Below, piece after piece: positions 56,371-64,000 of a stretch of 64,000 bases of DNA; within the stretch, counting starts at the first letter, position 1, and each line of letters begins with the position of its first letter. The stretch is from JAIRVZ01 sp031553415. Its GTDB lineage: Bacteria; Bacteroidota; Bacteroidia; Bacteroidales; Azobacteroidaceae. The notes beneath the pieces are model-generated. The model saw only the letters and a list, made by a program, of their open reading frames with translations. It ran no database searches and had not been told where the DNA came from. A program made the position numbers and the translations under genes. The stretch covers positions 1 through 64,000 of the forward strand of contig JAVBLO010000027.1 of the NCBI GenBank assembly GCA_031553415.1, given 5' to 3'.

Positions 56371-56766
56371 TCAAATGATAGATTGTGAATTTTCTCTTAT
56401 AACTTCAAAAGAAACATCTTCCAATTCTTTCTTAAATTCTACACTTGGAGTAAAGATTAATTTAACACGACGAATCTGTTGCGTGTGAAACTCCCCGGGA
56501 GTATTTGAACCATCGCTTTCAACAGAAACACGAAGCATTCCTAACCGTCCGAGGCGAACTCCTTTTCCCATCAGTAGAAATATAGTTGCTGCGTCAACCA
56601 TATTTTCTAATGTACTGGTCACATCACCACTCGACAACGAAGAATATTTCGTAATCTGTTTGGCTAAATCTTTCAATTCAGCAACTCCCTCATTCACTAC
56701 ATGCGGATAATACTTAGCGGAACCTCTGTTGATGGGATTTTCCCTTCGAATTAAATTTAATTTCAT
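56371..56766 (-). CDS. HU-family (DNABII-like) DNA-binding protein
   Basis: A 131-residue protein of the Bacteroidota-type HU/HU-CCDC81-like group: YYPHVVNEGVAELKDLAKQIT, then LSSGDVTSTLENMVDAATIFLLMGKGVRLGRLGMLRVS, then a C-terminal arm and a RRVKLIFTPSVEFKKEL segment. The frame is open to 56904, but MKLNLIRRENP at 56766 is the natural start for this family. It binds DNA without strong sequence specificity; a link to the palindrome array just beyond its 3' end is possible but unproven. It is oriented against the flanking PUL genes. Confidence 0.88.
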   Translation of the reverse strand: MKLNLIRRENPINRGSAKYYPHVVNEGVAELKDLAKQITKYSSLSSGDVTSTLENMVDAATIFLLMGKGVRLGRLGMLRVSVESDGSNTPGEFHTQQIRRVKLIFTPSVEFKKELEDVSFEVIRENSQSII

Positions 56767-56889
56767 ATAAAAAATTATGTTTGGTTTTAAGGCATTATTG
56801 CCTTTTTTGTTTTGGTTGAAAACGCTTGTGAAATTAAAACTTAAGGTAATCTGATAAAATTTCACATAGTAGTTTCGATAAAACATGGC

Positions 56890-56920
56890 CAAAGATAATA
56901 TCAAAAATATTTGTTGTCAA
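56890..56920 (-). promoter_or_regulatory. Possible sigma-70-type promoter of the HU gene
   Basis: On the minus strand TTG (56920-56918) precedes TATCTTTG (56897-56890) by 20 nt, matching the Bacteroidota TTTG ... TAnnTTTG pattern. The leader to the ATG at 56766 would be about 115 nt. Confidence 0.45.
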
Positions 56921-57003
56921 GAACTTTGTGAATTTTTTATTTTTTTAACTTTTAATTCTTAATTCTTAACTCATATCAAGTCCCGATTTCCCCCTTTTGT
57001 TTT

Positions 57004-57028
57004 GGTGGTATTGGCTTGTAAAATCGTT
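57004..57028 (+). promoter_or_regulatory. Predicted ECF-sigma promoter of the GH2-CotH-esterase operon
   Basis: TTTTGGTGG with GGTGG at 57004-57008, a 16-nt spacer and CGTT at 57025-57028, 50 nt before the ATG at 57079. The remainder of the 56767-57078 gap is AT-rich, with a short TAATTCT tandem at about 56953-56967. Confidence 0.75.
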
Positions 57029-57078
57029 CTAATATAAACAATAAAGCAACAATATAAATAGATAAACCATTAATTACA

Positions 57079-60018
57079 ATGAAAAACAGCTCTCTTCTAT
57101 TCTCTTTTGTAATCTCTTTCGTATTGAACCTGAATGTTTGGGCTTCAAAGGATAAAGTGATGATTAATAGTTCTTCCGCAATAGCCGGCTGGAAAATAAA
57201 GCCACAGTCGGATATAGGAGATAATATTACTACCCTGTTGCAACCCGGTTATGATACTTCCGGTTGGGTCAAAGCGGGTGTGCCCGGAACTGTGTTCGGT
57301 TCTTATGTTGATGCCGGCCTGGAAAAAGACCTAAACTTTGGCGAAAACATCTACATGGTGGATAAATCGAAATACGACCGCAATTTCTGGTACCGTACCG
57401 AAATCAATACCTCTTCTTTTCCTGAAGGAGAACATGTCTGGTTGAACTTCGAAGGTGTTAACCGCAAAGGCGAAGTTTATTTCAATGGTGTCAGGTTAGG
57501 ATTGCTCGACGGATTTATGGACAGGGGCTGTTTCGATATCACCCACCTGATACGGCCTTCGGGTAACAATGTGTTGGCTGTGCTGGTGTATTGGCCGACC
57601 AACCCGATACCTAACCATGCCAGCCCTACATATATTTCAAGTGCGGGTTGGGACTGGATGCCCTATGTGCCCGGATTGCTTTCCGGTATCGTCGACGATG
57701 TTTACCTGACTGCTTCGGGTGATGTAACCCTTATCGACCCGTGGATACGTACCGTACTTCCTGCCAACAATGATACGGCTTATATACGTCTGCAGGTGGA
57801 ATTGAAAAACACTTCCGATTCTGCTCAAACCGGCATTTTGAAAGGAATTATCCAGCCCGGGAATATTGGATTTTCACAAGAAATGAAAATTGCCGCTGGA
57901 AAACAAAGGACGTTCAATCTTAATCCTGGAAAAGATGAAAGCCTTGCAATCGCCAACCCCAGACTGTGGTGGCCCAATGGTTATGGCGAACCCAATTTAT
58001 ATACCTGTGAACTTTCTTACGAAATTGAAGGTAAAGTATCTGATCGCCACACTATTACTTTTGGCATTAAAAAGTATGAATATGATTCTGTTCCCGGAGG
58101 CGCTTTCCGTTTGAAAGTCAACGGTCAACCGGTTTATGTGAAAGGCGGAAACTGGGGAATGAGTGAATATATGCTCCGCTGCCGGGGTGAAGAATACGAT
58201 TTAAAGATACGTCTTCATAAAGAAATGAACTACAATATGATCCGGAACTGGATCGGTTCTACTACCGATGAAGAATTTTATGAAGCCTGTGATAAATATG
58301 GAATCATGGTTTGGGACGATTTCTGGTTGAATTCGCACAACAATCTTCCGGACGATGTATTTGCATTTAATAAAAATGCTGTTGAAAAAATCAAACGTTT
58401 ACGCAATCACCCTTGTATCGCCGTATGGTGCGGAGATAATGAAGGTTATCCATTGCCTCCTTTGGATGGCTGGCTGCGTGAAAATGTAAAAACTTTTGAT
58501 GCTGGAGACCGGTTATATCATTCTAATTCGAATAGTGACGGACTTTCCGGAAGCGGACTTTGGGCAAATTTCCATCCGAATTGGTATTTTACCAAATATC
58601 CGGGAGGCTTTGGTAAAAATTTATTGCCGGGTTGGGGATTCCGTACGGAAATAGGAACCGGAGTATTTACCAACTTTGAAAGTTTCAAAAAATTTATGCC
58701 CGAAGATAGTTGGTGGCCCCGTAATGACATGTGGGATAAACACTTTTTCGGCCCGTCGGCGAGCAACGCAAGTCCGGATAAATATTTTTCTACTGTAGCC
58801 CGGAATTATGGAGAATCCTCAGGCATTGAAGAGTTCTGCATTAAATCCCAATTGTTGAATATCGAAGCAAATAAAGCCATGTATGAAGGTTGGCAACATC
58901 ACATGTGGAAAGATGCTACCGGAATTATGACCTGGATGAGCCAGTCGGCCTATCCTTCATTGGTATGGCAGACTTACGATTATTATTACGACCTGAATGG
59001 CGCCTATTGGGGGGTGAAAAAGGCTTGCGAACCAGTACATATCCAATGGAGTTATGCCGATAACACAGTGAAAGCAGTCAATACAACACTGAATAAGTTA
59101 TCAAACATGACTGCAGAAGCTAAAGTGTACAACCTGGATGGAAAAGAACAGAAAAAATATGGTCATTCTAAGAAAATAGATGTTCCGGAAAACAACATTA
59201 CTGATGTCTTTTCAATGGAATTTACTGTTGATAACCTGGCTTGTAAGAGAAAAGCAGTAGCTTCTTCTACTTCAAAAGATGCAGGAGATGCCGCTGATGC
59301 AGTGGATGGTAACGATGGCAGTCGTTGGGCAAGTGAATACAGTGATGACCAATGGATTTACGTTGATTTGGGCAGACCGGAGGAAATTGGTACTGTCATA
59401 TTGAAATGGGAAGGCGCTTATGCCAAAGAATATGAACTGCAAATATCTGATGATGCAGAAACCTGGAAAACTGTCTGTCACAATGCCGATGGCAAGTCGG
59501 GTTTGGATGAAATCAAATTGTCGGCCACTGCCCGGTATGTGAAAATGAAGGGTATTAAAAGGGCTACTCAGTGGGGATATTCCCTGTATGAAATGGAAGT
59601 GTATGGGAAAGAACGGATTAAATCGGATTTAACCCCGGTGCATTTTGTCCGTTTGAAACTGACCGATGTCCAGGGGAAACTCGTTTCGGAAAACTTTTAC
59701 TGGAGGTCAAATGTGTTGGACGATTATCAGGCTTTATCTTCCATGCCGAAAGCCAAATTAAGTGCTAATTCTACAATAAAAAAACAAGGCAAAAAAAGTA
59801 TCATTACCGCGAATATCAAAAACACAGGTTCGACAGTTGCTTTTGCTGTCCATGTGCAAGCTAAACGTACAAGCGATGGTGAACGAATATTACCTGCCAT
59901 CATGAATGATAATTATTTTACTTTGCTACAAGGTGAAAGTAAACAGATTGAAATTGAATTCGATACCGAATTGCTGCAAGGAAAAGATTATAAATTAGAA
60001 GTGAAACCTTTCAGGTGA
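57079..60018 (+). CDS. GH2 beta-mannosidase/exo-glucosaminidase-like enzyme with inserted discoidin domain
   Basis: A 979-residue secreted GH2 enzyme with a signal peptide (1-22), sugar-binding domain, Ig-like domain and TIM barrel. Glu455 (WCGDNE) is the acid/base and Glu524 (FRTEIGT) the nucleophile. It is clearly paralogous to the GH2 at 24085 (shared HASPTYISSAGWDWMPYVPG-type, LWWPNGYGEPNLYTCEL and WGVKKACEPVHIQW blocks). A discoidin/F5-8C (CBM32-type) domain at about 719-845 (AVDGNDGSRWASE, WIYVDLGRPEEIG) is inserted inside the beta-sandwich that follows the barrel. The paralogue is continuous at that point. It lacks a T9SS domain. It is the first gene of the last operon. Confidence 0.88.
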   Translation: MKNSSLLFSFVISFVLNLNVWASKDKVMINSSSAIAGWKIKPQSDIGDNITTLLQPGYDTSGWVKAGVPGTVFGSYVDAGLEKDLNFGENIYMVDKSKYDRNFWYRTEINTSSFPEGEHVWLNFEGVNRKGEVYFNGVRLGLLDGFMDRGCFDITHLIRPSGNNVLAVLVYWPTNPIPNHASPTYISSAGWDWMPYVPGLLSGIVDDVYLTASGDVTLIDPWIRTVLPANNDTAYIRLQVELKNTSDSAQTGILKGIIQPGNIGFSQEMKIAAGKQRTFNLNPGKDESLAIANPRLWWPNGYGEPNLYTCELSYEIEGKVSDRHTITFGIKKYEYDSVPGGAFRLKVNGQPVYVKGGNWGMSEYMLRCRGEEYDLKIRLHKEMNYNMIRNWIGSTTDEEFYEACDKYGIMVWDDFWLNSHNNLPDDVFAFNKNAVEKIKRLRNHPCIAVWCGDNEGYPLPPLDGWLRENVKTFDAGDRLYHSNSNSDGLSGSGLWANFHPNWYFTKYPGGFGKNLLPGWGFRTEIGTGVFTNFESFKKFMPEDSWWPRNDMWDKHFFGPSASNASPDKYFSTVARNYGESSGIEEFCIKSQLLNIEANKAMYEGWQHHMWKDATGIMTWMSQSAYPSLVWQTYDYYYDLNGAYWGVKKACEPVHIQWSYADNTVKAVNTTLNKLSNMTAEAKVYNLDGKEQKKYGHSKKIDVPENNITDVFSMEFTVDNLACKRKAVASSTSKDAGDAADAVDGNDGSRWASEYSDDQWIYVDLGRPEEIGTVILKWEGAYAKEYELQISDDAETWKTVCHNADGKSGLDEIKLSATARYVKMKGIKRATQWGYSLYEMEVYGKERIKSDLTPVHFVRLKLTDVQGKLVSENFYWRSNVLDDYQALSSMPKAKLSANSTIKKQGKKSIITANIKNTGSTVAFAVHVQAKRTSDGERILPAIMNDNYFTLLQGESKQIEIEFDTELLQGKDYKLEVKPFR

Positions 60019-60029
60019 TAGTGAACAAA

Positions 60030-62129
60030 ATGAAACATTTTTATATAATAAGTATATTGCTGACAGCTTGTACTGTTGCAGCCTTCTCAAATTTGCCTGA
60101 TCCCAAAGGATATTATCCGTTTCACCCGAATGTGAACACATCCTTTTCTTCTTCGTCTTTACCTATTGTAATTATTGAACTCAATGAAAAAATGGCAGAT
60201 AAGGAAGCAGACACAAGAGTTTCCGGAACCATGAAGATTATCTGGGATAAAACCGGAGGAGAAAACAATGTCTCGGATACTGATAATTATGATTATAATG
60301 GTTATATAGGAATTAAATACAGGGGAAATACCTCATATATGTTTTCTGAAAAGAAACCATTCGCTCTTCGCCTGCAGGACGCCGCCGGATCAAAAATCAA
60401 AGAAAAAATTTTGGGTATGGCTAAAGATGATGATTGGGCATTGCTGGGACCATATAACGACAAAAGTATGATTCGTGATATGATGGTTTATACTTTAATG
60501 CAAGGGACTCTGGATTATGTGCCTGCCGGACGTTATTGCGAACTGATAATTGACGGGATTTATCAGGGAGTATATATCATGGCTGCCCGTGTACGTCAGG
60601 GTGATAACCGCCTCAACCTCAAAAAACCGTCAGATACAACTGAGGCCGGAATAAGAGGGTATCATTTGGAAATCGACGGAAAGGAAGCTCCCTATATTGA
60701 AAGTTGTGTACCTTTGAAAGACTTGTATGATAATGACATTACCAACAGGGAATGGTATCAGCAGTCGACCGTTTACTACCAGTTGAAATATCCCGACCTG
60801 GAAGATTTGTCGGATGTGCAATGGAAAGCCGTTAAGGAACATGTCTGGGGAATGGAAAAAGCTATAGCCGGAGATGATTGGAATGACCCGGTTAAAGGCT
60901 ACCGCGCTTATTTCGATACCATCTCGGCAATGAATTATATCATAGCGCAAGAATTGGTTCGTAATGTGGATGGGTACCGTCGCAGTACATCTATCTACAG
61001 GGATTTGACAAAGGCCGACAAGAGATTTAAATTCTCAATCTGGGATTTTAATCCCTCGATGGGAAATGGTGATTATATTTCAGGATGGGGCACTGAAGGC
61101 TGGTCGTTTAATAACAACCAGTATGGAGATGGTACCAATCCCCAATTTTTCAAACGCATGCTTCAGGATGAAGTGTTTTATGCTAATCTGAAAGCACGCT
61201 GGACAGAATACCGGAAAGACCGTTTCAGCGAAGAACGGATAACGGAAGTTATGGATTCATTGGTTAATTTAATAAAAATTCCTGCTGCGCGTAATTATGC
61301 AACATGGGGTTATCCGGTTACTCCCTGGCCTAACTATTATTATGCTCAATCATGGGAAACCGAATTAGAATATTTGCGGACATGGATGAATCAACGTTTG
61401 AAATGGCTCGATTCGCAATGGTCGGCAGAAGTGGTGAATAAAGTGGTGAATGGAACATTCGATGCCGCTTATGCCAGAACTCCGGAAGGTACAAACGCAC
61501 TCTTATCTGACTGGAAAACGGAAGGGGAGGTCGGATTGACAGCTAATGCAGCTAATGTGTATGCTGGAAAATATGCTTTGTCGATGTATCCTGATCGTAA
61601 AGCCTGGCAAACGCTGACTGAATTAACTCCGGGAAAATACACTTTTCGCTGTATGATCAAGACTCAAGGAGACCCAAAGGCTACTCTGGCATTTTATTAT
61701 TGCCTGAATAAAAGTAGTTTGTCAAGAAGTAGTATTAAAAACAGTACGACTTATTATAAACTGGAAATAAAAGATATCGAAGTCAATAACCATTTTGCCG
61801 AAATCCAATTTGCCACAGGAAATGTGACAGGAAATGTCAGGCTTTGGGTTGATGATGTTGAATTTTTCAAACAGCCGGAACAAGGTTCTTCCGTGATAAA
61901 AGTTCCGTATACTTCATTTAACCTGAAAGCAGATTATTTGTATGGCAATCTGGAGTTAGAATGCCCTGATGTTGATCAATATACCAGGATCGATGTTTTT
62001 GACGTGTCAGGAAACAATATTTATTCAGGTTATGCAGATGCACCTGTTGTGAAAATCGAAGGCCGGTTTGTCAGGAATCATTTATATTTTGTCAGGGTTG
62101 GAAACCATGTTCAAAAGGTTCTTTTTTAA
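60030..62129 (+). CDS. Secreted CotH-like protein with carbohydrate-binding-type module
   Basis: A 699-residue exported protein. Residues about 40-440 match the CotH kinase-like family: GYIGIKYRGNTSYMFSEKKPFALRL, DDWALLGPYNDKSMIRDMM, CELIIDGIYQGVYIMAARVR, FSIWDFNPSMGNG. A CenC-like beta-sandwich follows at about 475-620 (VVNGTFDAAYARTPEG, GKYALSMYP), and the ~70-residue C-terminus resembles a T9SS sorting domain (IDVFDVSGNNIYSGYA). CotH proteins are atypical kinases in spore coats; many Bacteroidota copies sit with CAZymes and their role is unclear. The ATG at 60030 is preferred over the upstream GTG at 60015 that overlaps the GH2 stop. Confidence 0.8.
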   Translation: MKHFYIISILLTACTVAAFSNLPDPKGYYPFHPNVNTSFSSSSLPIVIIELNEKMADKEADTRVSGTMKIIWDKTGGENNVSDTDNYDYNGYIGIKYRGNTSYMFSEKKPFALRLQDAAGSKIKEKILGMAKDDDWALLGPYNDKSMIRDMMVYTLMQGTLDYVPAGRYCELIIDGIYQGVYIMAARVRQGDNRLNLKKPSDTTEAGIRGYHLEIDGKEAPYIESCVPLKDLYDNDITNREWYQQSTVYYQLKYPDLEDLSDVQWKAVKEHVWGMEKAIAGDDWNDPVKGYRAYFDTISAMNYIIAQELVRNVDGYRRSTSIYRDLTKADKRFKFSIWDFNPSMGNGDYISGWGTEGWSFNNNQYGDGTNPQFFKRMLQDEVFYANLKARWTEYRKDRFSEERITEVMDSLVNLIKIPAARNYATWGYPVTPWPNYYYAQSWETELEYLRTWMNQRLKWLDSQWSAEVVNKVVNGTFDAAYARTPEGTNALLSDWKTEGEVGLTANAANVYAGKYALSMYPDRKAWQTLTELTPGKYTFRCMIKTQGDPKATLAFYYCLNKSSLSRSSIKNSTTYYKLEIKDIEVNNHFAEIQFATGNVTGNVRLWVDDVEFFKQPEQGSSVIKVPYTSFNLKADYLYGNLELECPDVDQYTRIDVFDVSGNNIYSGYADAPVVKIEGRFVRNHLYFVRVGNHVQKVLF

Positions 62130-62148
62130 TTCATAAAATATCATTGTA

Positions 62149-64000
62149 ATGAAAATTAAAGGCTCGTTTATTTTACTCTTATGTTTGATACATTCAATAG
62201 GGGTGTTGGCTAAAGTTCAACTTTCTCCGTTATTTACAGACAATATGGTTTTGCAGCGCGAATCCGAAGTTCCATTCTGGGGAAAAACAGCACCCGGGAA
62301 ACCGGTGAAACTGATCACTTCGTGGAATAATAAAGAATATGTAGTCAGGGCGTCAATTGACAGTACCTGGAAAGTAAAAATACAAACGCCGCAAGCCGGG
62401 GGGCCATACTCAATTGTTATATCTGACGGAGATAAAGTTACATTGAATAATGTGCTGATCGGAGATGTCTGGATTTGTTCCGGACAATCCAATATGGAAA
62501 TGTCGGTGGGCAGTTCCGGTAAAGTAGCCAATTACCAACAGGAATTGGCCGAAGCTGGTTACCCTCAAATCAGGTTGCTTTCGGTAGAAAAAGCTTTGAG
62601 TTTGGTTCCTCTGGATGATTTCAAAGCTAAAAACAGAGGCTGGCAGGTTTGTTCCGGTAAAACATTGGATGATTTTTCTGCTGTGGCTTATTTCTTCGGA
62701 CGGAATATTTATCAGAATCAGCATATTCCTGTCGGGTTGATTAATACTTCCTGGGGTGGAACTGTTGCAGAAACCTGGACAAGTGAGGAGGCTTTGCAAA
62801 CAATGCCCGATTTTCTTGAATTGATAAAAGATTTGAAAAAAATGCCTGCATCCAAATCAGAACAAGAAGCATTGTATCAGGAACGGTTGGTTGAATGGAA
62901 AGAAAAAATAGATGTTAAGGATGCCGGATATGCCGGAAATCAAGCAACATGGGCCAATACGAACCTGAATGAAAAAGACTGGGGAAAAATGCAAGTCCCT
63001 GGATTTTTTCAAAAACAGGGATTGGAAGGATTCAATGGAATAGTTTGGTTCCGTAAGACAATCACTATCCCTGAGACATGGGAAGGCAAAGAATTAACCT
63101 TGAACCTGGGCGCTATAGATGACAACGATTATACTTATTTTAATGGAGTGGAAATTGGTCACACAGAGGGTTGGATGACTCCCCGTATCTATAAGATTCC
63201 GGCTGGAATGGTGAAAAAAGGAAAAGCTGTCATCACAGTCCGTGTAATTGACACCGGAGGAGATGGCGGTTTTGCCGGAGGTGCTGGAAACTTATACTTT
63301 CAAGTGGCTGGTGCGACTCAACAATCACTTGCCGGAGAATGGAGCTATCGTGTAGGCATGGATTTGAAAGACATTCCTTCTCCTCCTCAATCAATAGCTG
63401 GTAATCCGAATTTTCCATCCTTGCTTTTTAATGCGATGCTTAATCCGCTTATTCCTTTTACAATTAAAGGAGCAATATGGTACCAGGGAGAAGCAAATAC
63501 CGGAAGAGCATATCAATATAATGATTTGTTGCCATTGATGATTACCGACTGGAGAAATCATTGGGGACAGGAGTTTCCATTTTATATTGTGCAGTTGGCG
63601 AATTTTACTTCATTGCAAACCAAACCAATCGAATCAACCTGGGCAGAGTTGCGGGAAGCACAGCTTAAAACGGCCCTTCATCTGAATAATACCGGTTTGG
63701 CTGTAACAATAGATATTGGAGAAGCCGATGATATTCATCCCAAAAACAAACAGGATGTAGGTATCCGTTTGGCTTTGGCAGCAAGGGCGAACACGTATGG
63801 CGAAAAGATTTCTTATTCCGGTCCGGTCTACGATTCATATATAATCGATGGTCATACGATCAAAATCTCTTTCAAACACACTGATGGAGGATTGAAAACA
63901 TTGAATAGCGAAGAACTGAAAGGTTTTACCATTGCAGGAGTGAATCATGAATTTCATTGGGCGAATGCGGAAATCAAAGGAAATGAAGTTTGGGTCAGTT
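62149..64000 (+). CDS. Sialate O-acetylesterase-like SGNH enzyme, cut by the window end
   Basis: An open frame from ATG 62149 to the last base, at least 617 residues, with no stop in the window. The signal peptide is MKIKGSFILLLCLIHSIG and onward. The catalytic block VWICSGQSNMEMSV with the nucleophile Ser lies near residue 112. A GH2-type jelly-roll insertion follows (about 280-400: VPGFFQKQGLEGFNGIVWFRK, YTYFNGVEIGHTEGW). GAIWYQGEANTGRAYQY near residue 440 and DIGEADDIHPKNKQDVG near residue 525 supply the remaining SGNH residues. It removes acetyl esters, classically from sialic acids; other acetylated sugars are possible. It is 19 bp after the CotH gene. Confidence 0.9.
   Translation, partial: MKIKGSFILLLCLIHSIGVLAKVQLSPLFTDNMVLQRESEVPFWGKTAPGKPVKLITSWNNKEYVVRASIDSTWKVKIQTPQAGGPYSIVISDGDKVTLNNVLIGDVWICSGQSNMEMSVGSSGKVANYQQELAEAGYPQIRLLSVEKALSLVPLDDFKAKNRGWQVCSGKTLDDFSAVAYFFGRNIYQNQHIPVGLINTSWGGTVAETWTSEEALQTMPDFLELIKDLKKMPASKSEQEALYQERLVEWKEKIDVKDAGYAGNQATWANTNLNEKDWGKMQVPGFFQKQGLEGFNGIVWFRKTITIPETWEGKELTLNLGAIDDNDYTYFNGVEIGHTEGWMTPRIYKIPAGMVKKGKAVITVRVIDTGGDGGFAGGAGNLYFQVAGATQQSLAGEWSYRVGMDLKDIPSPPQSIAGNPNFPSLLFNAMLNPLIPFTIKGAIWYQGEANTGRAYQYNDLLPLMITDWRNHWGQEFPFYIVQLANFTSLQTKPIESTWAELREAQLKTALHLNNTGLAVTIDIGEADDIHPKNKQDVGIRLALAARANTYGEKISYSGPVYDSYIIDGHTIKISFKHTDGGLKTLNSEELKGFTIAGVNHEFHWANAEIKGNEVWVS

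Noticed and set aside
1..64000. tRNA, rRNA or known riboswitch genes
   Set aside because: No cloverleaf, rRNA segment or riboswitch core was recognisable by eye in the intergenic regions; a covariance-model search could still find a small RNA.

Overview
The window looks like a chromosomal segment of an AT-rich Bacteroidota, most likely order Bacteroidales. It carries SusC/SusD pairs, a FecI-type sigma / FecR anti-sigma pair and Bacteroidales DUF families. Several secreted proteins end in a Por/type IX secretion (T9SS) sorting domain. T9SS cargo among PUL enzymes argues for a Dysgonomonadaceae/Paludibacteraceae-like lineage rather than gut Bacteroides; that placement is inference.

Layout. (1) 182-4360: four housekeeping genes on + (KamA-like radical SAM protein, nitroreductase, MiaA, THUMP-like methyltransferase), closed by a long inverted repeat. 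(2) 4504-27027: a mannan/N-glycan utilisation locus with a divergent DUF5005 multidomain secreted protein, ECF sigma factor, FecR, STN-containing SusC, SusD, DUF3823 lipoprotein, GH92, GH130, GH38, GH92 and GH2. (3) 27148-32115: an embedded five-gene biosynthetic cassette (GT2-GNAT fusion, ACP, KAS III, SDR, B12-type radical SAM). (4) 32306-50131: an SGNH hydrolase, then a SusD / DUF5004-like / DUF4961-like / SusC / SusD / SusC block, an SGNH-GH43 fusion and a third GH92. (5) 50226-55957: two paralogous T9SS-exported discoidin-domain proteins flanking a DUF4105 membrane protein. (6) 56017-57078: a structured palindrome array and an HU-family gene. (7) 57079-64000: a GH2 with an inserted discoidin domain, a CotH-like protein and a sialate O-acetylesterase-like enzyme cut by the window end.

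The main result is a shared promoter-like motif. (G/A)GTGG, exactly 16 nt, then CGT(T/C) occurs before six transcription units: 7645-7621 on -, and 8424, 32136, 33809, 50146 and 57004 on +. This is the form of an ECF sigma promoter. The obvious candidate sigma is the one encoded at 7748-8293, signalled through FecR and the STN domain of the first SusC. If so, one outer-membrane signalling loop coordinates about 20 genes spread over 50 kb, including the divergent DUF5005 gene.

The enzyme set (three GH92, GH38, GH130, two GH2, plus esterase-like SGNH proteins) points to alpha-mannose-containing glycans such as high-mannose N-glycan or fungal mannan. The third GH92 has Gln where the other two have the GNEP/ANEP glutamate, which suggests a mannosyl-phosphate or otherwise activated linkage. 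The cassette at 27148-32115 has no copy of the sigma motif and may make a special acyl-ACP for acylating an amino sugar.
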